This document shows, piece by piece, positions 10,680 to 19,911 of a DNA stretch of 64,000 nucleotides. Where the stretch lies: NCBI GenBank assembly GCA_903892995.1, contig CAITKP010000037.1:62001-126000 (forward strand). Reading direction: 5' to 3'. The position numbers and the translations under genes were made by a program. The notes below the pieces were generated by a model that was not told the origin of the DNA, made no database searches, and saw only the letters and a program-made list of their open reading frames with translations. The stretch is from an uncultured Campylobacterales bacterium. Lineage in GTDB: Bacteria > Campylobacterota > Campylobacteria > Campylobacterales > Sulfurimonadaceae. Within the stretch, counting starts at the first letter, position 1. Every line of letters begins with the position of its first letter.

Positions 10680-10901
10680 TCAACCACCACAAACCGGAGG
10701 TAAAAGAGAGATTTTATCTCCATCTTTTAACACTACATCAAGTGAAGAAACAAGAGTGTCATTGACTGCAACCGCACTAGTTGCTATCCACTCTTTAAGC
10801 TCTTGATCCTGATTTAAAATATCTGCTACATCGCCGAGTGTATGGGCTTCTATCTCAAGAGATTCTCTTTGAATCGGACCTAAAAATTCAATTCGTACCA
10901 T
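10680..10901 (-). CDS. moaD: Molybdopterin synthase sulfur-carrier subunit
   Basis: A 73-residue ubiquitin-fold protein ending in the diagnostic Gly-Gly tail (PPVCGG), which is adenylated and thiocarboxylated before donating sulfur. It has VNDTLVSSLDVVLKDGDKISLLPP just before the tail. It is the first gene of moaD-moaE-moeA. The intergenic space to mqnA on the other strand is 105 bases and contains a -10 box and a palindrome variant. Confidence 0.93.
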   Translation of the reverse strand: MVRIEFLGPIQRESLEIEAHTLGDVADILNQDQELKEWIATSAVAVNDTLVSSLDVVLKDGDKISLLPPVCGG

Positions 10902-10947
10902 ACATATTCCTCTTCTGTTTTTAGGTAATTATATCTAAAAATGTTGA

Positions 10948-10967
10948 TATAATTCGTTTACATGTAG
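10948..10967 (+). promoter_or_regulatory. mqnA -10 box followed by palindrome variant at the start site
   Basis: TATAAT at 10948-10953 is followed after 4 bases by TTACATGTAG (10958-10967), so the palindrome core lies over the predicted transcription start. The mqnD promoter shows the same arrangement (16335-16353). Binding of a protein here would directly affect initiation. The -10 call is by motif only; -35 boxes are poorly conserved in this phylum. Confidence 0.5.
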
Positions 10968-11006
10968 CCTGTTTTTGGCTTGTCTTTAATAAAGGGAATT
11001 ATCAAA

Positions 11007-11651
11007 TTGGTTTTTGGAAAAATAGAATATCTCAATCTTTTGCCATTTCACGTTTTTATGAAGCGTTTCAATAGATCTTCGCGAGAGTCAATGACAATGG
11101 AATATAAAAAAAATGTTCCAGCAAAAGTCAATCTGCTTTTTCAAAAGCGTTTGGTTGATGCTGCTTTTATCTCAAGCATTAAAGCTAAAAAGTATAAGTA
11201 TGCAAGAGTTGGAATCATTGCAAAGAAAGAGGTTTTAAGCGTGCTTGTCATCCCAAATGATGAGCAAAAAAATGATAAAGAATCCGCAACATCAAATATT
11301 TTAGCCTCTTTGTTAGATTTAAAAGGTGAGGTTCTCATTGGAGATAAAGCACTAAAATATTATCTCAGTGGAGAGCCCGCTACCGATCTTGCAAAACTTT
11401 GGAATGATAAGTATAAACTTCCCTTTGTTTTTGCACTTTTGAGCTATCACAAGCATACAAAGCAGATCAAACAGATTGAAAAGGTGTTTTCCAAAACAAG
11501 AGTAAAAATTCCACAATACATCCTAAAAAATGCTTCAAAAAGAACTGCTATTAGTGAAAAAGATATTCTCAACTATTTAAAAAAAATATCTTACACACTC
11601 GATGCCAAAGCAGCTAAAGGATTAAAAAAGTTTTATCAGCTCACCGCTTAA
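11007..11651 (+). CDS. mqnA: Chorismate dehydratase of futalosine menaquinone pathway (short form)
   Basis: About 214 residues from TTG at 11007 (MVFGKIEYLNLLPFHVF). AAAGGGA lies 9 bases upstream, and the reading frame can extend to TTG at 10980 without family similarity. The G-K-I-x-Y-x-N-x-L-P-F opening is the MqnA/periplasmic-binding-like signature. MqnA dehydrates chorismate to 3-enolpyruvylbenzoate, the first futalosine-pathway step. It is shorter than the 270-290 residues of many MqnA proteins, as is usual in Campylobacterota. MqnD lies 5 kb away. Confidence 0.82.
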   Translation: MVFGKIEYLNLLPFHVFMKRFNRSSRESMTMEYKKNVPAKVNLLFQKRLVDAAFISSIKAKKYKYARVGIIAKKEVLSVLVIPNDEQKNDKESATSNILASLLDLKGEVLIGDKALKYYLSGEPATDLAKLWNDKYKLPFVFALLSYHKHTKQIKQIEKVFSKTRVKIPQYILKNASKRTAISEKDILNYLKKISYTLDAKAAKGLKKFYQLTA

Positions 11652-12913
11652 TCAATTTTTGATGCTAGCTCTCTTTTGTACGCTTCAATATCAAACTCTT
11701 TCATCTGTGAAACTCCGCTTTGTATCGCAGCTTCTGCAACGGCTGAACTTACTTCTACAATAAGTCTTTTATCAAAGGGTTTTGGAATAATATACTCTCG
11801 CCCAAAGCTCAGTTTTGTATTATAAATCTCATTTAAATACTCTGGTACTTCTTTACATGTAAGCTCTGCTAGAGCCTTTGCAGCTGCTATTTTCATATCC
11901 ATATTTATTTTTTTCGCTCGTACATCCATCGCACCTCGAAATATAAATGGAAACCCTAAAACATTGTTTACTTGGTTTGCAATGTCGCTTCTTCCTGTTG
12001 CAATAATCGCGTCCTCTCTCACTGCTCTTATATCATCGGGAAAAATCTCTGGTACTGGATTTGCAAGAACAAATACTATGGGATCTTTCGCCATGAGTGC
12101 TATATGTTGTGTTGTAAAACTGTTTGGTTTTGAAACCCCAACAACAACATCTGCCCCACGAAAGGCATCATCTTGAGTCATCTCATTTTTTGCCATAAAT
12201 TCTTGTTTATACTTATTTATATCTTTACGCTTCTCATGTACAACACCTTTAGAATCGATGAGATATATCTCTTTTACTCCCAGATATCTGTAGAGTCTCG
12301 CACAACTTATCGCAGCAGCTCCAGCACCGACGACCACTAGTTTGATCTCTTTTAATTCTCTACATGTAAGCTTACAAGCGTTGATGATCCCTGCAGCACT
12401 TATCACTGCCGTACCATGTTGGTCATCATGCATTAGTGGAATATCCAGACGATCCATCAATATCCGCTCTATCTCAAAACACTCAGGTGCTTTTATATCT
12501 TCTAAATTTATACCGCCAAAAGTCGGTGAAATAGCAGTAACGATATCACAAAATTTCTCAATATCTTTTTCATCTATCTCTATATCAAATGAATCAAGTG
12601 CGCTAAATTTTTTAAAGAGTACAGCTTTACCTTCCATTACTGGCTTTGATGCTAGCGCACCAATATCGCCAAGTCCTAAAACTGCTGTTCCATTTGTTAT
12701 TACTGCGACTAAATTTGATTTTGTTGTATATTTGTAAGCATTTTGAGGATCTTTTTGGATTTCAAGACAGGGAAGTGCAACGCCAGGTGTATATGCAAGG
12801 CCTAAATCTTTTTGTGTTAACATCACCTTGCTAGGCTCAACTGATATTTTTCCAGATTTTGGAAACTGATGATAATCAAGAACCTCTTGATCATTGATTG
12901 TATTATTTGACAT
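11648..12913 (-). CDS. Malic enzyme (oxaloacetate-decarboxylating, NADP-type, short form)
   Basis: A 421-residue enzyme converting malate to pyruvate, CO2 and NAD(P)H. It has YTPGVALPCLEI, GLGDIGALASKPVMEGKAVL, the metal/active-site MHDDQHGTAV, the Rossmann VVVGAGAAAISCARL and PVPEIFPDD. It lacks the phosphotransacetylase-like C-terminal domain of MaeB, so it is the short bacterial form. Two palindromes fall in it (11853-11862 perfect; 12360-12369 one mismatch), each read as L-T-C-K/R. Its stop overlaps the convergent mqnA stop by 4 bases. Confidence 0.92.
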   Translation of the reverse strand: MSNNTINDQEVLDYHQFPKSGKISVEPSKVMLTQKDLGLAYTPGVALPCLEIQKDPQNAYKYTTKSNLVAVITNGTAVLGLGDIGALASKPVMEGKAVLFKKFSALDSFDIEIDEKDIEKFCDIVTAISPTFGGINLEDIKAPECFEIERILMDRLDIPLMHDDQHGTAVISAAGIINACKLTCRELKEIKLVVVGAGAAAISCARLYRYLGVKEIYLIDSKGVVHEKRKDINKYKQEFMAKNEMTQDDAFRGADVVVGVSKPNSFTTQHIALMAKDPIVFVLANPVPEIFPDDIRAVREDAIIATGRSDIANQVNNVLGFPFIFRGAMDVRAKKINMDMKIAAAKALAELTCKEVPEYLNEIYNTKLSFGREYIIPKPFDKRLIVEVSSAVAEAAIQSGVSQMKEFDIEAYKRELASKID

Positions 12914-12952
12914 AAGCTAATCCTCGGCTATTTTGTTAATTATAGCCTAGAA

Positions 12953-13600
12953 TCAGTTTAAAATGAGAGCACACCCGTTTGAATCTTGCGAAAATGTATA
13001 TTTATACTGTCCATCAAGCTCTAAAACAACGCGATAAAAATCATCATGATTCCCTACTCGTATCGATTTTACTATGCTGTTTGGCAACAATCTTGTAAAA
13101 GAGCTAAAAGTATGATCAGATTTAAAATCCACTACTATTCGATATGGATTTACAATTAAAAAATTTCGTAAATATTTATCTTTTGTATTGATCCTAATTG
13201 TTTTACCTTTTGAAGAGAAAGAGATAAATTTAAAATTAGCAAGCTCACCATCTTTTGAATCTACTTTTATCTCTTTGTCACTCACGGCTGCACTGCTTAT
13301 CACCGTATTATTTACGTTCGCTTGAGAAATAACAAGTGGAAGATGCCAATCAATACTATTGTCAACTGCAATAGATTTACGTTCAGTAGATCCATCAAGA
13401 TTGATATATTCAATAGAAATCTCTTTTAAAACACGCGCGCTTGAGGGTAGAGATATTGTAGTTTGTCTCAAAGGCTCATGACGCTGTGGTGTATTTGTCG
13501 TAACAGACATAGAGGGTTCATTATCTTTTGGTGGGAAAAAAGGATTCACTCTTGCCTCTAAAGAAGCGAGTATAAAAAAAAGTAAAAATATATATTTCAT
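12953..13600 (-). CDS. AMIN-domain secreted protein
   Basis: A 215-residue protein with a signal peptide (MKYIFLLFFILASLEA), a low-complexity linker and a C-terminal AMIN domain (about 130-212: KGKTIRINTKDKYLRNF, YRIVVDFKS, IRVGNHDDFYRVVLEL). AMIN domains bind peptidoglycan and localise periplasmic proteins. It is the last gene of the recA-eno-FtsB-like-AMIN order also found in Campylobacter. No catalytic domain is attached. Confidence 0.8.
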   Translation of the reverse strand: MKYIFLLFFILASLEARVNPFFPPKDNEPSMSVTTNTPQRHEPLRQTTISLPSSARVLKEISIEYINLDGSTERKSIAVDNSIDWHLPLVISQANVNNTVISSAAVSDKEIKVDSKDGELANFKFISFSSKGKTIRINTKDKYLRNFLIVNPYRIVVDFKSDHTFSSFTRLLPNSIVKSIRVGNHDDFYRVVLELDGQYKYTFSQDSNGCALILN

Positions 13601-13635
13601 CTAGCATACACCCTTTGTTATAGCTCTTTCATTTT

Positions 13636-13920
13636 TTATTGAGCAGTGATCTCTTTTAGTTCAAAATACTCTTTTTGTTTATTAGCATTTTGTTGTTTTA
13701 ATGTAACGATTTGCGATTTTAGATAATCATTGTAATCATCCAATTTCATATAGACTTGCAAGGAGTTTGTTCCATAGAGCAAACTTCCTATGTAAATACC
13801 AGAAAATAGAACTATACAAAATGCTACTATAAACTTACCAAATGTCAAACCAAAATATTTTTCGGTGATAGATTGAGACCTGTCTATTTCATCATATAAT
13901 TCATCTTGATTCAAAGGCAA
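13636..13920 (-). CDS. FtsB/DivIC-like septum protein
   Basis: A 94-residue protein: cytosolic N-terminus, one membrane span (about 29-50, FIVAFCIVLFSGIYIGSLLY) and a periplasmic coiled coil (about 60-92). This layout and size match septum-formation initiators that bridge FtsL and FtsQ. It lies 13 bases after eno, in the conserved recA-eno neighbourhood. The identity rests on architecture more than motif. Confidence 0.65.
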   Translation of the reverse strand: MPLNQDELYDEIDRSQSITEKYFGLTFGKFIVAFCIVLFSGIYIGSLLYGTNSLQVYMKLDDYNDYLKSQIVTLKQQNANKQKEYFELKEITAQ

Positions 13921-13933
13921 ATCCCTTTCAAGC

Positions 13934-15202
13934 TTATTTAAATAGCTGTGAACCTAAATATTCACCATATACAACTTCATTTTCTATCTCTAAAAGACGG
14001 TTGTATTTTGCTGTTCTTTCTCCACGTGCAGTTGATCCAGTTTTAATCTCTCCACAGTTAAGCGCGACTGCAAAATCAGCGATAAATGCATCTTCACTTT
14101 CACCAGAACGGTGGCTCATAACACATTTATAACCATTTCTTTGCGCTAAACGAACTGTTAGCATTGTCTCACTTACAGAACCTATTTGATTTGGTTTAAT
14201 CAAAATTGCATTTGCGATCTCTTTTTGTATCCCTTCGTTTAAAATAGCAGCATTTGTAACAAAAAGATCATCACCGACAAGCTGTACTTTATCTCCAAGT
14301 TTTTGAGTTAAGACTTTCCATCCAGCCCAATCATCTTCACTCAATCCATCTTCGATTGAAACGATCGGATACTTTGAACAAAGATCAACATAATAATCTA
14401 CTAATTGCTCAGATGTAACAGTACGATTTTCTGATTCTAAACGGTAACCACCTTCAGTGACAAGTTCAGATGCTGCAACGTCAAGTGCAATCGCAATATC
14501 TTTTCCAGCAACATATCCAGCTTTTTCAATCGCTTCCATAATCACTTGAATTGGTTCCTCATTTGAAGAAAGATCTGGTGCAAAACCACCCTCATCACCA
14601 AGTGCTGTATTATGTTTTTTTGCTTTTAAAATTGCTTTGAGATTGTGATAAACTTCAGCAGAAGCTTGTAGTGCATCGGCAAAATTTTCAAAACCTATTG
14701 GCATTACCATATATTCTTGAAAATCTACAGAGTTATCAGCATGACTTCCGCCATTGATGATATTTAACATCGGTGTTGGCATAACCATTGCGTTTGCACC
14801 ACCTAAATAGCGATATAATGGCATTTTTAAGCTTTGAGCAGCAGCACGGGCAACTGCCATAGAAACACCAAGTACAGCATTTGCACCTAAGTTGCCGTAA
14901 TTTTCTGTACCATCAATCTCTTTCATCGTCGCATCAATCATAGCTTGATTAAATGGACTCATTCCCATAAGTGCATCTGCAATGTGTGAGTTTACATTCT
15001 CAACTGCTTTTAAAACACCTTTACCCATGTAACGACTTCCGCCATCACGAAGCTCTAATGCTTCACGTTTCCCTGTACTTGCACCTGATGGAACAATAGC
15101 ACTTACTACTGTTCCATCACTCAACTCTACTGTTGCTTTTACTGTTGGATTTCCACGAGAATCCATCACTTCAATTGCATTTACATTATCTATAAAAATC
15201 AT
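13934..15202 (-). CDS. eno: Enolase
   Basis: A full-length 422-residue glycolytic enzyme (2-phosphoglycerate to phosphoenolpyruvate). Clear motifs: [40 protein letters not shown], the metal-binding SIEDGL and [17 protein letters not shown] with the catalytic lysine, and MSHRSGES. Its ATG overlaps the recA stop by 4 bases. It contains no copy of the dispersed palindrome. Confidence 0.98.
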   Translation of the reverse strand: MIFIDNVNAIEVMDSRGNPTVKATVELSDGTVVSAIVPSGASTGKREALELRDGGSRYMGKGVLKAVENVNSHIADALMGMSPFNQAMIDATMKEIDGTENYGNLGANAVLGVSMAVARAAAQSLKMPLYRYLGGANAMVMPTPMLNIINGGSHADNSVDFQEYMVMPIGFENFADALQASAEVYHNLKAILKAKKHNTALGDEGGFAPDLSSNEEPIQVIMEAIEKAGYVAGKDIAIALDVAASELVTEGGYRLESENRTVTSEQLVDYYVDLCSKYPIVSIEDGLSEDDWAGWKVLTQKLGDKVQLVGDDLFVTNAAILNEGIQKEIANAILIKPNQIGSVSETMLTVRLAQRNGYKCVMSHRSGESEDAFIADFAVALNCGEIKTGSTARGERTAKYNRLLEIENEVVYGEYLGSQLFK

Positions 15203-16254
15203 AAATCTAAATCTCCTTCTTCTATATCAGATACATCCATGGTCATAAGTGTACTCATTCCCATAGCATTTTTAATTTTTTCTTCTATCTCTTTTGCTAA
15301 TACTGGCTCATCTTTAAACTTTTGTTTCACATTTTCACGACCCTGTCCAAGTTTTGTATCTTCATACGAAAACCATGCACCACTTTTGTCGATAATATCA
15401 AGTTTAACACCATAATCAACAAGTTCGCCCTCTTTAGATATCCCCTCACCAAACATAATGTCAAATTCTGCTTGACGAAATGGAGGAGCAACTTTGTTTT
15501 TTATTACCTTTGCTTTTACACGATTGCCGATTTGACTTTCACCCTGCTTGAGTGAAGCAATACGTCTAACATCGATACGTACTGAGGCATAAAACTTCAG
15601 TGCATTTCCTCCTGTTGTCGTTTCAGGAGAACCATAACCCATCATTCCAATTTTCATACGAATCTGGTTGATAAAGATAACGGTACAGTTCATTTTATGT
15701 AAAACACCTGTTAGTTTACGCAGTGCTTTTGACATTAAACGTGCTTGAACACCAACATTTTGATCGGACATCTCGCCCTCAATCTCAGATTTTGGAGTCA
15801 ATGCCGCAACTGAATCGATAACAATCAGATCAACAGCACCACTTCTAGCAATAGTTTCTACAATATCAAGTGCTTGTTCACCGTAATCTGGCTGAGAAAC
15901 AAGAAGATTGTCTATATCTACTCCAAGATTTCTAGCATAAATCACATCAAGCGCATGTTCAGCATCTATAAATGCACACACGCCACCACTTTTTTGACAT
16001 TCTGCAGTTATTTGAAGTGCTAAAGTCGTTTTTCCAGAACTTTCTGGTCCATAGACCTCTATCACACGACCTTGTGGGACTCCGCCAATTCCAAGAGCTA
16101 AATCAAGTCCAAGAGAACCTGTACTGATCGCTTTTATCGGCTCGATCTCTTTATCTCCAAGGCGCATTAAAGTGCCTTTACCAAATGTTTTGTCTATCTG
16201 TTTTAACGCTAAGTCTAATGATTTTTGTTTGTTTGCATCCATTGTAATACTCAC
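15199..16254 (-). CDS. recA: Recombinase RecA
   Basis: A 351-residue RecA with Walker [10 protein letters not shown] (69-77), Walker [11 protein letters not shown], the MAW/L1 region and L2 ([20 protein letters not shown]), plus the acidic C-terminal tail. It catalyses homologous strand exchange. It overlaps eno in the same operon. No LexA-type operator is apparent upstream; Campylobacterota commonly lack LexA. The promoter would lie in the 166-base gap shared with mqnD. Confidence 0.98.
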   Translation of the reverse strand: MSITMDANKQKSLDLALKQIDKTFGKGTLMRLGDKEIEPIKAISTGSLGLDLALGIGGVPQGRVIEVYGPESSGKTTLALQITAECQKSGGVCAFIDAEHALDVIYARNLGVDIDNLLVSQPDYGEQALDIVETIARSGAVDLIVIDSVAALTPKSEIEGEMSDQNVGVQARLMSKALRKLTGVLHKMNCTVIFINQIRMKIGMMGYGSPETTTGGNALKFYASVRIDVRRIASLKQGESQIGNRVKAKVIKNKVAPPFRQAEFDIMFGEGISKEGELVDYGVKLDIIDKSGAWFSYEDTKLGQGRENVKQKFKDEPVLAKEIEEKIKNAMGMSTLMTMDVSDIEEGDLDL

Positions 16255-16334
16255 TTTTTGGGCTTTGCCAGAAATTTATTAGACTAATCATATTTCATAT
16301 TGAAATGCATTTAAATAAATATTGCATTTTGCCA

Positions 16335-16353
16335 TATAATATCTTACATGTAT
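16335..16353 (+). promoter_or_regulatory. mqnD -10 box followed by palindrome variant
   Basis: TATAAT at 16335-16340 is followed after 3 bases by TTACATGTAT (16344-16353), nearly the same layout as at mqnA. The two menaquinone genes may therefore share an element at +1. About 70 bases of leader would precede the mqnD start codon. Confidence 0.45.
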
Positions 16354-16420
16354 GCTTTACACATAAAATAGTGTGTAATTTTAGCGTTATTTGGTTAAAA
16401 TTAAATTGATTTATTTACTA

Positions 16421-17296
16421 ATGGATGTAACTTTGAAAAAAATGCTTATTGCTCACTCACCCGATGCTGATGATATATTTATGTACTATGCAATTAAATT
16501 TGGTTGGGTAGGTATGCAAGATGTCACATTTCTTAATATCGCACTTGATATTGAGACTCTCAACGAATCTGCACTTATGGGAACTTACGATATTGCGGCG
16601 ATTAGTTTTGCCCTGCTTCCACATATAAAAGAGCAGTATGCCCCTTTACGTACGGCTGTGAGTTTTGGGGAGGGTTATGGCCCTAAACTAGTAAAAATAA
16701 AAGGTACAAAACTCAAAAAGAACTTCAAAGTTGCTCTGAGTGGAAAATATACCACCAATGCAATGCTCTTTCGCATCGCTTATCCAGATGCGCGTGTTAC
16801 TTATATGAATTTTTTAGAGATTGAAGAAGCCGTATTGAGCGGTAAAGTAGATGCTGGAGTTTTGATCCACGAAAGTATTCTTACCTATTCTGACAAACTT
16901 GAAACAGAGCGTGAAATCTGGGATATTTGGCAAAAACTAGCAGGAATGGAACTTCCCCTTCCTCTTGGTGGGATGGCACTTCGCAGGTCGATTCCCTTAA
17001 ACAAAGCAATTGAGTATGAAAAAACATTAACAAAAGCTGTCGATGTTGCACGCTTACATAAAGAAAGGCTCTCAAAGATGCTTATCGAACGTGATCTTGT
17101 TCGTGTTGATGCGCCTACTTTGGAAAAATATTTAGAGCTTTATGCCAATGATGATTCAATCAGCATGAATGAACTGCAACTCAAAGCTGTCAACAAACTC
17201 TATGAGATAGGCTTTGCCCACGGATTTTATGATACCTTGGTAAAAATCGAGGATTATCTAATTCCAACTCACTATGAAAGTTTGAGAAACTCATAA
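16421..17296 (+). CDS. mqnD: 1,4-dihydroxy-6-naphthoate synthase (menaquinone, futalosine route)
   Basis: About 291 residues from ATG 16421; TTG at 16433 is an alternative start, and neither has a strong ribosome site. The family hallmark LIAHSPDADDIFMYYA is present, followed by a periplasmic-binding-like fold (SFGEGYGPKLV, VLIHESILTYS). MqnD converts cyclic dehypoxanthine futalosine to 1,4-dihydroxy-6-naphthoate. The stop overlaps the fliQ start (TAATG), and fliQ and murB follow at once, so three unrelated functions share one transcript. Confidence 0.9.
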   Translation: MDVTLKKMLIAHSPDADDIFMYYAIKFGWVGMQDVTFLNIALDIETLNESALMGTYDIAAISFALLPHIKEQYAPLRTAVSFGEGYGPKLVKIKGTKLKKNFKVALSGKYTTNAMLFRIAYPDARVTYMNFLEIEEAVLSGKVDAGVLIHESILTYSDKLETEREIWDIWQKLAGMELPLPLGGMALRRSIPLNKAIEYEKTLTKAVDVARLHKERLSKMLIERDLVRVDAPTLEKYLELYANDDSISMNELQLKAVNKLYEIGFAHGFYDTLVKIEDYLIPTHYESLRNS

Positions 17297-17562
17297 TGGA
17301 TGCACAGCTCATAGCACTAGGAATTCAAACTTTTAAAATCGCTCTTTTACTATCCCTGCCAAGCCTTCTTGTTGGTATGGTTATAGGTCTTGCGGTTAGT
17401 ATATTTCAAGCGACTACCTCAATCAATGAAGCCACACTTTCATTTATCCCTAAAATCGTTGGCGTTATTGTTGTTATTATTTTAACGATGCCATGGATGA
17501 TGAGTGAAACGGTCGATTTTGCGACAGAAGTATTTAATATGATTCCAACATTTGTGCAGTAA
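17296..17562 (+). CDS. fliQ: Flagellar export membrane protein FliQ
   Basis: An 88-residue protein with two membrane helices (about 13-40 and 50-76), matching FliQ of the flagellar type III export gate (FliP5Q4R1). Motifs: LPSLLVGMVIGLAVSIFQATTSINEATLSFIPK split around the first helix, and TMPWMM. It is coupled to mqnD by TAATG and lies 1 base before the murB ATG. Confidence 0.95.
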   Translation: MDAQLIALGIQTFKIALLLSLPSLLVGMVIGLAVSIFQATTSINEATLSFIPKIVGVIVVIILTMPWMMSETVDFATEVFNMIPTFVQ

Positions 17563-17563
17563 G

Positions 17564-18349
17564 ATGAAAAAAACTATCAATTTTAAGCGTTTTAGCTCTA
17601 TAAAAGTGGGTCAAGAGGTTGATGTCTTTATGATTGAAGATTTTGATTATCCACAAGATCATTATCTTCTTGGCGGGTCTAATAATGTCCTCATTGGAAC
17701 CAATCCTCCCCCACTCATGATGCTCAGTAAAAAATATGACTATATAAAAATTGAGGATAATAAACTTGTCATCGGAGCAGCTACACCAAGTGGAAAAATT
17801 GTCTCATTTTGTAAAAAAAACAACATCGCTAATTTCGAATTTGTCTCAAAACTCCCTGGCACTTTAGGTGGAATGCTCAAGATGAATGCAGGTTTGAAAG
17901 AGTTTGAGATCTTTAATAATCTCATTTGTATCCTTACATGTAAGGGTGAAATCGCAAAAGAAGATATTCCACACGGGTACAGATTTACAGCCATTGAAGA
18001 TGTCATTTTTGAAGCAAAATTTCATATAGAGAGTGGATTTAGCGAAGAAAAAATGGATTTTTTTAAAAATATGCGCTCAAATCAACCTAAAGAATCAAGT
18101 GCAGGAAGCTGTTTTAAAAATCCTGAGGGAGATTATGCAGGTCGCTTGATTGAGGCTGTTGGTCTCAAAGGCAAACGCATTGGCGATATGGAATTTAGCT
18201 CTGTACATGCAAACTTTTTAGTCAATCATGGCGATGGAAAGTTTGAAGATGCGATGGAGCTTATCGAGTTAGTTGAGCAAAAGGTTAAAGAGGAGTTTGC
18301 AATTGAACTCCAACGTGAGATTATTATCGTAGATAAGGCTTACATGTAA
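17564..18349 (+). CDS. murB: UDP-N-acetylenolpyruvoylglucosamine reductase
   Basis: About 261 residues from ATG 17564, one base after the fliQ stop. MurB reduces UDP-GlcNAc-enolpyruvate with FAD/NADPH in peptidoglycan precursor synthesis. Motifs: LLGGSNNVLIG, KLPGTLGGMLKMNAG, ESSAGSCFKNP with the catalytic Ser, and VHANFLVNHG. It is a compact form compared with E. coli. A palindrome at 17934-17943 encodes L-T-C-K. Another at 18340-18349 supplies the last codons Y-M and the TAA stop itself. Confidence 0.93.
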   Translation: MKKTINFKRFSSIKVGQEVDVFMIEDFDYPQDHYLLGGSNNVLIGTNPPPLMMLSKKYDYIKIEDNKLVIGAATPSGKIVSFCKKNNIANFEFVSKLPGTLGGMLKMNAGLKEFEIFNNLICILTCKGEIAKEDIPHGYRFTAIEDVIFEAKFHIESGFSEEKMDFFKNMRSNQPKESSAGSCFKNPEGDYAGRLIEAVGLKGKRIGDMEFSSVHANFLVNHGDGKFEDAMELIELVEQKVKEEFAIELQREIIIVDKAYM

Positions 18350-18387
18350 AGTTCTCTTTTGGGTAAACTACTTTTTGTACAATCCTT

Positions 18388-19065
18388 CTAAAGCACCTTG
18401 TCAAGTCGCATAAATGTGTAACCTTTTTTCTGCAAATTTTCTACAATACGAGGCAATGCTTGTGGTGTTGAGTATCCACGACCATTTATATGAAATATCA
18501 AGATATCTCCCGCTTTTGCATTTTCTAAAACTCCCTTAATTAAGCGTGGTGGCTTGATATACCTATCGGGATCTCCACTTGCAAAACTCCAATGCACTAC
18601 TTTATAGCCCATTGCTTCTACTGTTTGGAGTGCGGCTTCATCATAGTTTCCAGCTGGAAATCTAAAATATTTCGTTCTCTCTTTCCCAATTTTATAGATG
18701 ATCTCTTCTGTTGATTTTATCTCCTCTTTTACTGCTGTGGAGTTGAGATCTTCCATATGTGCGAAGTGATGATTTGAGTGATTTTCTATCTCTAAAAATG
18801 GGTATTTTTGTGCGATCTCTTTTAGTTTATCACTATTTCTTAGCGCAAATTTTGCACTTACAAAAAAAGTTGCAGGAATATGATTTTTTATGAGATAGCC
18901 CAAAATAACGGGATCAAAATATGAGGGAGTCTTTGTCTCACAAGCATCAAAAGTGAGGGCAAGCTCTTTTTTTCCATGTGGATTAAAAGAGTTTATCACC
19001 TCTGCACTGAGGCTGCTTACAAAGAGTAAAAAAGTGGTAAGAAAAAATGGTTTGAACATTCGCAA
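18388..19065 (-). CDS. Secreted polysaccharide deacetylase (NodB family)
   Basis: A 225-residue protein with a signal peptide (about 1-21). The NodB homology domain shows motif 1 LTFDACET (catalytic and metal Asp), motif 2 NHSNHHFAHM (metal His pair), motif 3 RFPAGNYDE and motif 5 ILIFHINGRG. It likely deacetylates N-acetylated glycans such as peptidoglycan in the periplasm; the substrate is not determined. It is followed 3 bases later by the outer membrane protein in the same direction. Confidence 0.85.
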   Translation of the reverse strand: MRMFKPFFLTTFLLFVSSLSAEVINSFNPHGKKELALTFDACETKTPSYFDPVILGYLIKNHIPATFFVSAKFALRNSDKLKEIAQKYPFLEIENHSNHHFAHMEDLNSTAVKEEIKSTEEIIYKIGKERTKYFRFPAGNYDEAALQTVEAMGYKVVHWSFASGDPDRYIKPPRLIKGVLENAKAGDILIFHINGRGYSTPQALPRIVENLQKKGYTFMRLDKVL

Positions 19066-19068
19066 TGC

Positions 19069-19797
19069 TTAAAATCTCAACATTAAACCAGCATAAATTC
19101 CAGAAAAATCGATATCAGTTTTAATATCTACACTTGATTCATCGATTTTGATTTTTTGCACTCTATATCCCACTTCAACTGCTGGCTGAACAATAGGAAA
19201 TGATTTAAAAGTGTAGTCAACCTTTGCTCTAGCATCTGAGAAAGTTGAAGTCCCGTTGCTGATATATTTGATATCACCCTCTAAACCAAGACCTGTTGTT
19301 GGAATCTGAACTCTTACTCTTGCATAACCCATAGGGATTGGCACTGTTTTTTTATAATCATAAGAAGCGGATGCGATTTTATAATCTAAATTCACCATTT
19401 TCACATCAAGACCTAGATCAAGTGTCGTCCAAAATGTGTTGTCTAAGATGTTGTAATATGGAATCACATCGATTTGTTGCATATCAAGTGTACTTTTTCC
19501 ACTTGCGGTATTTCCTCCCCAAGTTCCGCTCGCCACTCCTTCTGATGCGATGTTGACATACTCTAAACGAAGATTTGGCACGACTGGAATCGGATGCTTG
19601 ACAAGCGCCCATACATATGCTGAAGTATCTTGAGACTCTTTCATCACGTTTGAGCCACCCAAAGTTGCATTATAGTATGCAGACCCACTTGGCGTTTGCA
19701 TCCAAGCACCTGCGCCCATCTCAACTCTTGCGATATCCGCATAAGAACTTGTAGCCATCAAAGCAGCAAATGTTAAAACAGATAATATTTTTTTCAT
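19069..19797 (-). CDS. TIGR04219-type outer membrane beta-barrel protein
   Basis: A 242-residue protein with a signal peptide (MKKILSVLTFAALMATSSYA) followed by ARVEMGAGAWMQTPSG, the usual opening of the TIGR04219 family. Alternating hydrophobic strands and a terminal aromatic (GIYAGLMLRF) indicate a small outer-membrane barrel. Its function is unknown. It is upstream of the deacetylase in the same operon. Confidence 0.8.
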   Translation of the reverse strand: MKKILSVLTFAALMATSSYADIARVEMGAGAWMQTPSGSAYYNATLGGSNVMKESQDTSAYVWALVKHPIPVVPNLRLEYVNIASEGVASGTWGGNTASGKSTLDMQQIDVIPYYNILDNTFWTTLDLGLDVKMVNLDYKIASASYDYKKTVPIPMGYARVRVQIPTTGLGLEGDIKYISNGTSTFSDARAKVDYTFKSFPIVQPAVEVGYRVQKIKIDESSVDIKTDIDFSGIYAGLMLRF

Positions 19798-19847
19798 AAG
19801 AAACCCTTTGTCGTTGTGTATAAAAGTAGTTTAACGTAGAAATCTTT

Positions 19848-19877
19848 AAAAAAACTCAGAGCAGGCAATGCTCTGAG
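19848..19877 (-). terminator. Intrinsic terminator of tpx
   Basis: On the reverse strand CTCAGAGCA (19869-19877), loop TTGCC, TGCTCTGAG (19855-19863) forms a perfect 9-bp stem followed by seven T's (complement of 19848-19854). It lies 35 bases after the tpx stop. It is the clearest Rho-independent terminator in the window. Confidence 0.9.
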
Positions 19878-19911
19878 ATAAGTAGGAGGAGGTTTTTCTT
19901 GGGAAGAAAAA

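Noticed and set aside
12342-12737. 131-codon forward frame in the malic enzyme gene
   Set aside because: Antisense shadow without family similarity or initiation signals.
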